Shown piece after piece: positions 39,011 through 47,758 of a stretch of 64,000 nt of DNA. Below the pieces are notes generated by a model, which did no database searches, had not been told where the DNA came from, and saw only the letters and a list, made by a program, of their open reading frames with translations. The position numbers were made by a program, and so were the translations under genes. Source of the stretch: Falsiroseomonas algicola (lineage in GTDB: Bacteria; Pseudomonadota; Alphaproteobacteria; Acetobacterales; Acetobacteraceae); contig NZ_JAAIKB010000015.1 in assembly GCF_011040385.1 (NCBI RefSeq), positions 62,001 through 126,000 on the forward strand, given 5' to 3'. Each line of letters opens with the position of its first letter. Within the stretch, counting starts at the first letter, position 1.

Positions 39011-40585
39011 ATGAGCGTAACGGAAGCGGCGCGGCCCGATGGCGCGGCAGCGGCCGTGCCGGCAGAGACGCGGGCCCGGCTGCTGCGCGCCCTGGCGTTG
39101 GTGCCGGCCATGGCCTTCCTGCTGATGGTGCTGGCGCCGCCCCTCAATCACGATGTCGCGGCCATCCTGAATTTCGCCGAGCGCTGGGTGGGGGGGGAGC
39201 GGCTGTACCGTGACCTCATCGACGTCAATCCGCCGCTGATCTTCGTCCTGACCGCCATCCCGGCGCTGATCGACCGCTTCTCGCCACTCGATGCCGTGCA
39301 GGCGTTGCAGGCCTGCGTGCTGGGCTGCTGCGTGCTCGCCTGGCGCCTCTGCCTGGCGCTGCGACGTGACCGGCGGGAGGGGCCGGTGGAGGCGGCGGTG
39401 CTGGACGCGCTGGTGCCGCTCACCTGCCTGCTGGCCGCCTATGACGTCGGGCAGCGGGAGCATCTGATGGGGCTCTTCGCGCTGCCCTACGCCTTGCTGG
39501 CGGCACGCCGGATGGAGGGGCAGGCGACGCCGACAGGCCTCGCCCTGGCCGTCACGCTGGCGGCAGCGCTGGCCTTCGCGCTGAAGCCGCACTTCCTGGC
39601 GGTGCCGCTGCTGGTGGAGGGCCTGGTGCTGTGGCGCCGTGGCCTGGCGCCGGCGCTGCGGGATAGCCTGCCCTGGCTGATGGCGACTGTCTGGGCACTG
39701 TACCTGGCGACGCTGCCACTGCTGTTCCCGGACTATCTCGGCCACGTCGTGCCGCTGGTGATGGATTTCTACCTCGGCACCGGCGGCCTCAACGTCGTCG
39801 CCGTGCTGCTGACGGACAAGATGGGATCGGCCGCCATGGCCGTGCTGCTGGTGCTGCCGATGCTGGCCTGGCGGCACGCGGGGTCCGGGCCGCGGGCGTT
39901 GGGCTGCGTGGCGGTGGGGGGAATGCTCTCCGCCATCGTGCAGCACAAGGGCTGGTCCTACCACGTCGTGCCCATGGCCATGGCGACGGAGCTGGCGGGC
40001 GGCTGGGTGGCGGCGCGATGGTTCGACCGCGCCCTGCCGGCAGGACGTGCCGTGGCGGCCGCGCCGATGCTCGCCATCGCCTGCACCTTCGCCATCGCCG
40101 CCGTGCATATCCGCGGCGAAAGCCCCTGGCGGCAGATCTGGTACAACAGCCTGACAGACGGGCAGGTCGCCGCCGTGCTGAAGCGGGAAGTGGCCGGGGA
40201 GCGCCTGCTGGTGCTCTCGCCCGACATCTACCCCGTCTATCCCGCGCTGAACTATGCCCGGGCCCGGTCCACGCTGCGGACCATGAACCTCTGGCTGCTG
40301 GTCGGCGCCTATCCCGATTGCCCGGAGGGTGCCGCCCGCTACCGCGAGCCCTGGGAGATGTCGCGCCCCGAATTCCTGGTCTACCGCACGGTGGCGGAGG
40401 ACTTCGCCCGAGCGCCGCCTGGCGCCGTGCTGGTGGCCAAGCGGTCCGGCATCCCCCGCTGCGGGGCCGAGGAGTTCGACCCCATCGCCTATTTCTCCCG
40501 CCACCCGGCCTTCGAGGAGACCTGGCGGCGCTACACCCGCATCGTCCACATGGACACCTACCTGCTCTACCTGCGCGAGGAATGA
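39011..40585 (+). CDS. Polytopic membrane protein, GT-C-like glycosyltransferase candidate
   Basis: A ~524-aa membrane protein with around ten hydrophobic segments. Early residues FAERWVGGERLYRDLIDVNPP place acidic residues in the first periplasmic loop (ERLYRDLxDxNPP), as in GT-C/ArnT/PMT enzymes that use lipid-linked sugars. The C-terminal ~160 residues (LVLSPDIYPVYPALNYARA) are a soluble, probably periplasmic domain. Starts at 38921 and 38933 are also open. It is divergent from the GT2 gene set and could transfer the flipped sugar to its acceptor. Function is inferred from topology and context. Confidence 0.7.
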   Translation: MSVTEAARPDGAAAAVPAETRARLLRALALVPAMAFLLMVLAPPLNHDVAAILNFAERWVGGERLYRDLIDVNPPLIFVLTAIPALIDRFSPLDAVQALQACVLGCCVLAWRLCLALRRDRREGPVEAAVLDALVPLTCLLAAYDVGQREHLMGLFALPYALLAARRMEGQATPTGLALAVTLAAALAFALKPHFLAVPLLVEGLVLWRRGLAPALRDSLPWLMATVWALYLATLPLLFPDYLGHVVPLVMDFYLGTGGLNVVAVLLTDKMGSAAMAVLLVLPMLAWRHAGSGPRALGCVAVGGMLSAIVQHKGWSYHVVPMAMATELAGGWVAARWFDRALPAGRAVAAAPMLAIACTFAIAAVHIRGESPWRQIWYNSLTDGQVAAVLKREVAGERLLVLSPDIYPVYPALNYARARSTLRTMNLWLLVGAYPDCPEGAARYREPWEMSRPEFLVYRTVAEDFARAPPGAVLVAKRSGIPRCGAEEFDPIAYFSRHPAFEETWRRYTRIVHMDTYLLYLREE

Positions 40586-41424
40586 TGGCCTACGAGGACT
40601 ACGTCGGAAAAACCGACATCCGGGAGGATACGCTCGATGCCCGCCTGGTGCGCGGCCTGGCCGCGACGCTGGGCCGGCCGGTGCCGGACACGCTGCCGCC
40701 GCTCTGGCACTGGATGCTGTTCCAGGACTGGGTGATGCCCGACGGCATCGGCCCCGATGGCCACCCGAAGCGCGGCGGCTTCCTGCCGCCGGTCCACGAC
40801 CTGCCGCGCCGCATGTGGGCTGGCGGGCGCGTCAGCTTCCCCGGCGCCCCGCTCCGCACCGGCGATGCCGTGCGCCGCACCAGCACCATCCTGAAGGTGG
40901 CGGAGAAGTCGGGCGGCGCCGGCCGCCTGGTCTTCGTGACCGTCCAGCACCGCGTGGAAGGCCCCGCGGGCGTCGCGGTGGAGGAGGAGCAGGACATCGT
41001 CTACCGCGGCGCCGAGGGCGCGGCCGTGAAGGCGGCGGATCCCGCGCCCGCCTGGCCCGACGCGGTGACGACGACCATCGTGCCGGACAGCGTCATGCTG
41101 TTCCGCTACTCCGCCCTGACCGGCAACGGCCACCGCATCCATTACGACCACCCCTATGTCACGGGGGAGGAAGGCTATCCGGGCCTCGTCGTGCATGGCC
41201 CGTTGCAGGCGACCTTGATGGCGCACCACGCGATGGACCACGCCGCGCCGGGCGCGCGCCTGGCGCGCTTCGCCTATCGCGGCCGCCGGCCCTGCTTCGA
41301 CGGCCGCCCGCTGACCGTGCTGCGGCGGGAGGAGGGTGGGCAGGTCCTGCTGGAGACCCGCGACGATACCGGCGCCACCTGCATGCAGGCGGAAGCGGTC
41401 CTCGAAGGCCAGCCTCTTGGCTGA
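40585..41424 (+). CDS. MaoC/HTD2-like hot-dog dehydratase
   Basis: A 279-aa double hot-dog protein of the FAS1-like dehydratase/HTD2 group (mesaconyl-C4-CoA hydratase-like). The N-terminal half has WHWMLFQDWVMPDGIGPDGH. The C-terminal half carries the hydratase residues in RYSALTGNGHRIHYDHPYV (Asn-Gly-His...His, near residue 180), followed by GLVVHGPLQATLMAHH. Two ATGs are adjacent (40582, 40585). The first overlaps the preceding stop. It starts an overlapping run with two DMT exporters and a metallo-hydrolase, an odd setting for an acyl-CoA hydratase. Substrate unknown. Confidence 0.85.
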   Translation: MAYEDYVGKTDIREDTLDARLVRGLAATLGRPVPDTLPPLWHWMLFQDWVMPDGIGPDGHPKRGGFLPPVHDLPRRMWAGGRVSFPGAPLRTGDAVRRTSTILKVAEKSGGAGRLVFVTVQHRVEGPAGVAVEEEQDIVYRGAEGAAVKAADPAPAWPDAVTTTIVPDSVMLFRYSALTGNGHRIHYDHPYVTGEEGYPGLVVHGPLQATLMAHHAMDHAAPGARLARFAYRGRRPCFDGRPLTVLRREEGGQVLLETRDDTGATCMQAEAVLEGQPLG

Positions 41425-42388
41425 TCGAACACCCGGCGCGACGGCGGGGATTGCCCGGTCGTCGCGCCCGCGCCTGCCGCTGACGCAGGACACGATCAAG
41501 GGCATCGCGATCATCGCGCTGGGCTATGGCGTCATCTCCGGCGCCGATGCCGCGGTGAAATGGGCGCTGCCGGAAGTGGGCGTGGCCGTCGCCATGATCT
41601 GGCGCGGCGTCTTCGGCATGATCGCCATCGCCATCCTGTCGCGCGGCCGCGGCCTGGTGCCGGTGCGCCGGCCGCTGCTGGCGCTGCGATCGATCCTGCA
41701 CTGCGCGGTCACGGTCGCCTTCTACCTCGCCTGGTTCCGCGGCTTCCCGCTCGGCGGGTCCTATGCCGTGAACGCCGCGGCGCCGCTGATGATGACGCTG
41801 CTGGCCATCCCCCTGCTGGGGGAGAAGGTGGGCTGGCGGCGCTGGACCAGCACCTGCGTCGGCTTCGTGGGCGTCATGGTCATCCTCCAGCCCGGCGGCG
41901 AGTTGTGGCGGTGGGAGGCCGGCATGCTGCTGGCCGGCGCCGCGCTGTTGGCGCTGACCCGCATCTGGACCCGCGTGCTGGCGCGTACCGACACGCCGCA
42001 GGCCATCGCCTTCGCGCTGCTGGCCGCGCATGTGCCGACGGGCTTCCTCCTGTTGCCGGTCTTCCCGCCACTCGGCCCGGTGATCCCGGCCTGGGACATC
42101 GCGCTCTGCCTCGGCTTTCTCGGGCTCGCCAATGGCTGCGCGCATTTCCTCTTCGCCCGCGCCTTCGCCATCGCGCCGGTCTCGGCGCTCGCCCCTTACG
42201 AGTACACGACGCTGCTCTGGGGCGGCATGCTGGGTTTTCTCCTTTGGGCGGAGGTGCCGGCGCTGAACACGCTGATCGGCGCGCTGATCGTCATGGCCGC
42301 CGGCCTCTACAATCTGCACCGCGAGCATGTGCGGAAGCGGGAGGCCGAGGCAGCGGCGCGCAACGCCGCCTATGGCACGGTGACCTAG
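41417..42388 (+). CDS. DMT-family (EamA) transporter 1
   Basis: A 323-aa ten-helix EamA exporter with two internal repeats (first near residues 20-150, second near 165-300). Landmarks are LGYGVISGADAAVKW at helix 1, NAAAPLMMTLLAIPLLGEKVGWRRW at helix 4-5 and APYEYTTLLWGGMLGFLLWAEVP at helix 9. The start is TTG at 41417, overlapping the previous stop by 8 nt, with GAAGG 8 nt upstream. The next gene starts immediately after its stop. Substrate unknown; metabolite export is usual for the family. Confidence 0.85.
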   Translation: MADRTPGATAGIARSSRPRLPLTQDTIKGIAIIALGYGVISGADAAVKWALPEVGVAVAMIWRGVFGMIAIAILSRGRGLVPVRRPLLALRSILHCAVTVAFYLAWFRGFPLGGSYAVNAAAPLMMTLLAIPLLGEKVGWRRWTSTCVGFVGVMVILQPGGELWRWEAGMLLAGAALLALTRIWTRVLARTDTPQAIAFALLAAHVPTGFLLLPVFPPLGPVIPAWDIALCLGFLGLANGCAHFLFARAFAIAPVSALAPYEYTTLLWGGMLGFLLWAEVPALNTLIGALIVMAAGLYNLHREHVRKREAEAAARNAAYGTVT

Positions 42389-43300
42389 ATGCCGCTGCGC
42401 CATGACCTTCGCCGCGGCATCATCTTCATGCTCTCGGCCTGCGCGCTCTTCGCCTTCATGTCGGTGCTGGTGAAGTCGCTGGCGGGGCGGATTCCCTTCC
42501 AGGAGCAGATGTTCTTCCGCAGCGCCTTCGCCCTGCCGGTGGTGGCGCTGATCGTGCTGCGGCGGACGGGCCTCAACAGCGGCTTTGCGACGGTGCTGAA
42601 GACGAAGCGCTTCGGCGGCCATGTCGTGCGCGCCCTGAGCGGCGTCTGCGCCACCGCCTGTTCCTTCTACGCGCTCGGCGTGCTGCCGCTGGCGGAACAC
42701 CAGGCGCTCACCAATGCGACGCCGCTCTTCGTCACCATCCTCTCGATCCCCTTCCTGGGGGAGAAGGTGGGGCTGCACCGCGCCGGCGCCGTCCTGGCCG
42801 GCTTCCTCGGCATCCTCGTCATCGCCTTCGGGCAGGGCGCCTTCACCGGCGACTATGGCGGCGCGGCGCGCATGGGCATCATCGCGGCCACGACGCATGG
42901 CGCCTTTTCCGCCATCACGACGCTGATGGTGCGCAGCCTGTCGGCGACCGAGGCCTCCACCACCATCGTCATGTGGCAATCCCTGCTGATGACGGGGATG
43001 ATCGGCCTGGCGCTGCCCTTCGTCTGGGTGACGCCGAGCTGGCAGGACCTGCTGCTGCTGATGGCGATCGGCACGCTGGGCGGCGTGGCGCAGACGCTGC
43101 TGACGGAAGCCTGGGCCAGCGCGCAGGTCTCGGCGCTCGCGCCCTATTCCTATTCCTCGCTGCTCTGGGCGATCCTGTTCGGCATGATCTTCTTCGGTGA
43201 CGTGCCGAGCCTATGGACGCTGGCCGGCGCCTCGGCGATCGTGGCGGCCAGCCTCTACATCATGCATCGCGAATTGCTGCGCGGGAGGAAGAAGCATTGA
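42389..43300 (+). CDS. DMT-family (EamA) transporter 2
   Basis: A 303-aa EamA exporter and close structural sister of the preceding gene: FMLSACALFAFMSVLVKSL at helix 1, TNATPLFVTILSIPFLGEKVG and APYSYSSLLWAILFGMIFFGDVP. The ATG directly follows the previous TAG with no gap. Tandem paralogues may work as a pair or have split substrates. The stop overlaps the TTG start of the metallo-hydrolase. Confidence 0.87.
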   Translation: MPLRHDLRRGIIFMLSACALFAFMSVLVKSLAGRIPFQEQMFFRSAFALPVVALIVLRRTGLNSGFATVLKTKRFGGHVVRALSGVCATACSFYALGVLPLAEHQALTNATPLFVTILSIPFLGEKVGLHRAGAVLAGFLGILVIAFGQGAFTGDYGGAARMGIIAATTHGAFSAITTLMVRSLSATEASTTIVMWQSLLMTGMIGLALPFVWVTPSWQDLLLLMAIGTLGGVAQTLLTEAWASAQVSALAPYSYSSLLWAILFGMIFFGDVPSLWTLAGASAIVAASLYIMHRELLRGRKKH

Positions 43301-44181
43301 GCATCCCGTTCCTGCGCGAGGACAGCGCCGAGGTTGGCGTGGTGCAGCAGGTGGCACCGGGCGTGCGCCGCATCCTCTGCGGCAATCCCGGGCCCTTCAC
43401 CTGGCGCGGCACCAACACCTACCTGATCGGGCGCGGCCGCGTGGCCGTGCTGGATCCCGGCCCGGCGGATGCGGCGCAGCGTGACGCCATCCTGCGCGCG
43501 ACGGCGGGCGAGACGATCACGCATATCCTCGTCAGCCACACCCATCGCGACCATTCGCCGGGGGTCGCCGCGCTGGCCGCCGCGACAAGCGCGCGCAGCT
43601 ACGGCTTCGGCCCGCACCTCACGCCGCCCGACCAGGGCGGGGAGGGGGGCGACCATGATTTCCGCCCTGACGTCACCCTGCCCGATGGCGCGGTGGTGGA
43701 GGGCGATGAGTGGCGCGTCACGGCGCTGCATACGCCCGGCCATTGCGCCAACCATCTCTGCTTCGCGCTGGAGAACGAGGGCCGCCGCGGCACGCTGTTC
43801 AGCGCCGACCATGTAATGAGCTGGTCCACCACTGTCGTCAGCCCGCCCGATGGCGACATGGCGGCCTACATGGCCTCTCTCGCGAAGCTCGCCGCGCGCG
43901 ACCACGACCTCTACCTGCCCGGCCACGGCCCGCCCCTGCCCGACCCCGCGCCCTTCGTCGCCGCGCTGGCCGCGCATCGGCGTGAACGGGAGCAGAAGGT
44001 GCTGGATGCCCTGCGCGAGGCCCGCCGCGCGACGGCGATGGACCTGGTGCCGGCCGCCTATGGCCCGTCGCTCGACCCGCGCCTGGTGCCCGCCGCGGCC
44101 CGCAGCCTGCTGGCGCACCTCATCAAGTTGGCGGCGGAGGGCGAAGCGGTGCGGGACGGCGAGAGCTTCGAGGCGCGGTGA
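43297..44181 (+). CDS. MBL-fold metallo-hydrolase (LACTB2-like)
   Basis: A 294-aa metallo-beta-lactamase-fold hydrolase. The zinc motif is SHTHRDHSPG (HxHxDH) near residue 79, with HTPGHCANHLCF near 145, SADHV near 170 and GHGPPLPDP near 210. The C-terminal winged-helix part (EREQKVLDALRE) is typical of LACTB2-like proteins. The start is TTG at 43297 in a TTGA overlap, with GGGAGG about 9 nt upstream, which supports it over an upstream ATG inside the EamA gene. Substrate unknown. Confidence 0.87.
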   Translation: MSIPFLREDSAEVGVVQQVAPGVRRILCGNPGPFTWRGTNTYLIGRGRVAVLDPGPADAAQRDAILRATAGETITHILVSHTHRDHSPGVAALAAATSARSYGFGPHLTPPDQGGEGGDHDFRPDVTLPDGAVVEGDEWRVTALHTPGHCANHLCFALENEGRRGTLFSADHVMSWSTTVVSPPDGDMAAYMASLAKLAARDHDLYLPGHGPPLPDPAPFVAALAAHRREREQKVLDALREARRATAMDLVPAAYGPSLDPRLVPAAARSLLAHLIKLAAEGEAVRDGESFEAR

Positions 44182-44185
44182 GCCT

Positions 44186-44881
44186 CTATTCGTCGCTCAT
44201 CCGGTTGTCGTTGCCGCGATAGACGATCTTCGGCAGCGCCGCGCGCTCGGCTGGCGTCGCGGCGTGCCAGGCCTGGAACTCGACCAGGATGCGCTCGGTG
44301 ATATTCGCCAGCTTGGCGTCCAGCGCCTTCGACAGCGGATACCAGTCGAGCCCTTCGAGCTCGCCCGACCCCGCGATCTCGCCGCGCACCGCGCTGGCCG
44401 GCGCGATCAGGAAGCGCGCATTGAACCGCATGCTGCGCGTCGTCGGCGTGACGGCGCGGCAGAGATAGTCGAGCGCGGAGAGGTCGGCGAGCAGCCGGGT
44501 GCCCTTCATCTCCCCGAGCAGGAGGCCGGTTTCCTCGAGCAACTCGCGCACGGCCGCGACGCCGAGCGCGCGCGCCAACGAAGGTGGTGCGCGGTGGCGT
44601 AGCAGAGCCAGCGTCTCCGGCTTCAGCTCCGCCGCGACCTTCACGCCATGGTCGGCGCGATCGACGCGGCCACCGGGGAAGACCAGCACGCTCGGCATGA
44701 ATTTGTGCTTGGCGTGGCGCATGCCCATCAGGATCTCGGGCTCGCCCGCGCCGTCGCGCCAGACGATGAGGCTCGCGGCGTGGCGCGGCTTCACCGCGTG
44801 CTTCTTCGCGGGTTTGGCAGGGACGAGGTCCGCCCCGCCAGGATTGTCGGCCGTCGGATCCTTGGGCTTGGAATCAGTCAA
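44186..44881 (-). CDS. NUDIX hydrolase
   Basis: A 231-aa NUDIX protein. The catalytic box is split: GGRVDRADHG and, about 35 residues later, AAVRELLEETGLLLG (RExxEExG), so the loop inside the NUDIX box is unusually long. The N-terminal ~28 residues are Lys/Pro-rich. The start is TTG at 44881, overlapping the nitroreductase stop by 8 nt, with AAGGGG 8 nt upstream. It ends an overlapping five-gene operon of acyl-CoA metabolism. CoA- or nucleotide-diphosphate hydrolysis is possible but unproven. Confidence 0.85.
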   Translation of the reverse strand: MTDSKPKDPTADNPGGADLVPAKPAKKHAVKPRHAASLIVWRDGAGEPEILMGMRHAKHKFMPSVLVFPGGRVDRADHGVKVAAELKPETLALLRHRAPPSLARALGVAAVRELLEETGLLLGEMKGTRLLADLSALDYLCRAVTPTTRSMRFNARFLIAPASAVRGEIAGSGELEGLDWYPLSKALDAKLANITERILVEFQAWHAATPAERAALPKIVYRGNDNRMSDE

Positions 44882-45719
44882 GGTTCAGCCCCTTCGAGGC
44901 GAGCCATGTACGAAGATTCGCGCGCTCCGGCACCGACAATTGCCGCGCGGCATTCTCGCTCCAGGCGCAACCCTCGGGCTTCGGGCCATGCACCTCCGGA
45001 TAGCGCGGCTTGGCCGGCGGGCGCAGCGAATCATAGGCGGGCAGCGCAGGGACCAGGCCGCTGTCGTCATAGCGTTCGCGATGCACGACGACGGAAGGCG
45101 GCAGGCGGGGCGAGGTCGCGTTGCGCGCGGCGGGAAAGCCCAGCGTCAGTCCCGCCACCGGAAAGACGCCATCGGGCAGGCCGAAGAGCGAGGCGATGAG
45201 GTCGAGGTGATTGCGCACATAGGAGATCGGGCAGGTGCCGAGCCCCGCATGCTCTGCCGCCATGATGCCGAACCCCATGGCCAGCGCCGCATCCGCCGTG
45301 GCGTTGAGGAAGGTATCGACGCTGTCATTGGCGTGGGTGCGGCCGTGATGGGCACAGACCCGCCGCCCGCGCCTTACGTCGCCACAGAAGACCAGCAGGA
45401 CCGGCGCTTCCTTGATCCAGGGCATGGTGCCGATCGCGTCCGCGACCGCCGCGATCTTGGCCGCGTCCCGCGTCACCAGGATGGAGTACTGTTGCAGGTC
45501 TGACTTGGCGGGCGCCGATTGCGCCCCGGCCAGCACCGTGTCCAGCAGCGCATCCGGCACCGGATCGGCGGTGTAGCGCCGGGTCACGCTGCGGCCGAGC
45601 AGTGCGGCGAGCGCTTCCGGCACCTCCGCCGGGGTGAAGGGCAGCGCGCCGTAGCGGGCGCGGATCAGGGCTTCGGCATCCATGGCCGACAGGGTGGCAC
45701 CGGGCGCGGGCGCCGTCAC
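44874..45719 (-). CDS. Nitroreductase family protein
   Basis: A 281-aa FMN-dependent NAD(P)H oxidoreductase. RSVTRRYTADPVPDALL (residues ~42-58) is the usual N-terminal block, and AQSAPAKSDLQQYSILV matches the FMN-binding 'APS..N.Qpw' with some change. AALAMGFGIMAAEHAGLGTCPISYV and GLTLGFPA complete the fold. GTG at 45719 overlaps the preceding stop as GTGA; an ATG at 45683 would be 12 residues shorter. Physiological substrate unknown. Confidence 0.85.
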   Translation of the reverse strand: MTAPAPGATLSAMDAEALIRARYGALPFTPAEVPEALAALLGRSVTRRYTADPVPDALLDTVLAGAQSAPAKSDLQQYSILVTRDAAKIAAVADAIGTMPWIKEAPVLLVFCGDVRRGRRVCAHHGRTHANDSVDTFLNATADAALAMGFGIMAAEHAGLGTCPISYVRNHLDLIASLFGLPDGVFPVAGLTLGFPAARNATSPRLPPSVVVHRERYDDSGLVPALPAYDSLRPPAKPRYPEVHGPKPEGCAWSENAARQLSVPERANLRTWLASKGLNLD

Positions 45720-47758
45720 GCCCGCACCACCCAGGCATCGGCGACGGTCACGCCCTCGCCCGGCCGGCCGATGATCAGCGGGTTGATCTCCGCCTCCGTC
45801 ACCTCCGGCACCGCGGCCAGGGCGGAGACGGCGACGATCGCCTTGGCCAGCGCCTCCACATCCCCCTTCGGCAGGTTCCGCCAGCCCGTCAGCGGCTTCA
45901 TGGCGCGGACCTCCCCGATCATCGCATGGGCTTCGGCGAGGCCGACGGGCGCCAGGCGCAGCGCGATGTCGCGATGCAGTTCGGACAGCACCCCGCCGGC
46001 GCCGAGCAGCACCACCGGCCCCACTTCCGGGTCGCGCCGGAAGCCGAGGATCGCCTCCGCCAGCCCCTTCGCCATGGTCTGTACCAGCATGCCCGTCAGG
46101 CGCGCCGTTGGAGCAGCCGCCGCGACGCGGGCGCGCATGGCGGTGGCGGCTTCCCGCAGCGCCGCGGCATCGGCGATGTGCAGCGCGACGCCGCCGACCT
46201 CCGTCTTATGCGCCAGGTCCGGCGACAGGATCTTCAGCGCGACGGGATAACGGAGCCCGGTCGGCGGCTCCTCCTGCATCACCTGGCTGTCGGAGGTGAG
46301 GCCGAGCGTGGCGAAGAGCGCACGGGCATCGGCCTCGTCCGGCGCCGCGGGCAACGTGACGGCGGGTGCGGCGAGGTCCGGCACGGCCGCCGGCGCTCGC
46401 CAGTCGCAGAAGGCGCGGATCGCGTCGGCCGCACCCTCCGGCGTGCGGAAGGCGGCGATGCCCGCTTCCGCGAGCATGCGCAGGGACGCTTCAGCCTGCG
46501 GTGCGAGGAAAGCCGCGATGGGCTTGCCCGGGATCTTCGCCGCTTCCACCACGCCGCCGACCGCATCCTTCGGCCGGAACTGGGCGGAGGAGCCGACGAC
46601 GACGAGCGCGAGGTCGGTATCCTCCGCGCTGCGCAGCGCATCGAGCCCCGCCATCACGCGGTCCGGCCGCGTGCCGGCCAGCGTCATGTCGAGCAGCCGT
46701 GCGTGATGCGGCAGCTTCGCCGCCTCCAGCTTCGCGGAAGCAACGGCATCAGGCTTCTTCGCCTCGATCCCCAGCACACCCAGCGCATCCACGGCCAGCG
46801 CGCCGCCGCCGCCCGTCGTCGTCATCACGCCGACGCCGCGATGCACCTGCGCGGCGGGGCGGCGCCCCGCCACCAGCAGCGGCAATTCGAGCAGCGCTTC
46901 CAGCATCGTCACGCGCAGGATGCCATGCGCGCGGAAGAAGGCATCCGCCGCCGCATCGCTGCCGGCCAGCGCGCCGGTATGGCTGTTGGCGAGCTCCGCG
47001 CCGAAGGGGCTGCGGCCGAGCTTCAGCGCGACGATGGGCTTGCCGAGGCGATGCGACTTCGCCGCCGCCGCCGCCATCTGTTCCGGCGCGCGGATCGCTT
47101 CAAGGAACAGGCAGACGACATCCACATCGGGATCATCGAGTGCCAGCGAGGCAATCTCGCCCGCCGTCAGGTCGGCCTCGTTCCCCGTGCCGATGAGGTG
47201 GGAGAAGCCGAGCCCCCGCGCCGCCCCGCGGGACAGCAGCGCGCCCATCATGGAGCCGGATTGGGAGATCAGCGCGACGCGGCCGGCGGGCAGCGTCTCC
47301 GCCTCCAGCGCCGCATTCGTGGTCAGCGCCGTGCGGGCATTGGCGTTGACCACGCCCATGGAGTTCGGCCCCAGCAGCCGCATGCTGCCCGCCTTCGCCG
47401 CCGCCAGCACGCGGGCCTGCAGCGCGGCGCCTTCCGGCCCGGCCTCTGCGAATCCATCGGCCAGCACGCACGCCAGCGGGATGCCGCGCCTGGCACAGGC
47501 CGCGACCTGCGCTTCGACATTGTCGGTGCCGAGCAGGATATAGGCGAAGTCGATCGCGCCCGGGATGTCGTCGATGGAGGCGAAGGCACGCTCGCCCAGC
47601 ACCGTCTCGGCGCGCGGATTCACCGGGAAGAGTTCGCCGGTATAGCCATGCCGGCGCAGGTAGCGCTGCGGCCGCGCCGTCAGCCTGCCCTCATCGGCGG
47701 AGGCACCGATGAGCGCGATGCGGCGCGGGTTCAGCAGCGCCTGCGCCAGCGAGTTCAC
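45716..47758 (-). CDS. Acetate-CoA ligase (ADP-forming) family protein
   Basis: A 680-aa acyl-CoA synthetase with fused alpha and beta subunits. The N-terminal CoA-binding domain starts LLNPRRIALIGASADEG. RLLGPNSMGVVNA lies in the succinyl-CoA-synthetase-like part. The phosphohistidine is in ANSHTGALAGSD near residue 263. The C-terminal ATP-grasp domain has YPVALKILSPDLAHKTEVGG and EAEINPLIIG. It would make acyl-CoA from acid, ATP and CoA with ADP release, or the reverse. GTG at 47758 overlaps the acyl-CoA dehydrogenase stop. Substrate unknown; the dehydrogenase and SDR upstream suggest a branched or aromatic acid. Confidence 0.9.
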   Translation of the reverse strand: MNSLAQALLNPRRIALIGASADEGRLTARPQRYLRRHGYTGELFPVNPRAETVLGERAFASIDDIPGAIDFAYILLGTDNVEAQVAACARRGIPLACVLADGFAEAGPEGAALQARVLAAAKAGSMRLLGPNSMGVVNANARTALTTNAALEAETLPAGRVALISQSGSMMGALLSRGAARGLGFSHLIGTGNEADLTAGEIASLALDDPDVDVVCLFLEAIRAPEQMAAAAAKSHRLGKPIVALKLGRSPFGAELANSHTGALAGSDAAADAFFRAHGILRVTMLEALLELPLLVAGRRPAAQVHRGVGVMTTTGGGGALAVDALGVLGIEAKKPDAVASAKLEAAKLPHHARLLDMTLAGTRPDRVMAGLDALRSAEDTDLALVVVGSSAQFRPKDAVGGVVEAAKIPGKPIAAFLAPQAEASLRMLAEAGIAAFRTPEGAADAIRAFCDWRAPAAVPDLAAPAVTLPAAPDEADARALFATLGLTSDSQVMQEEPPTGLRYPVALKILSPDLAHKTEVGGVALHIADAAALREAATAMRARVAAAAPTARLTGMLVQTMAKGLAEAILGFRRDPEVGPVVLLGAGGVLSELHRDIALRLAPVGLAEAHAMIGEVRAMKPLTGWRNLPKGDVEALAKAIVAVSALAAVPEVTEAEINPLIIGRPGEGVTVADAWVVRA

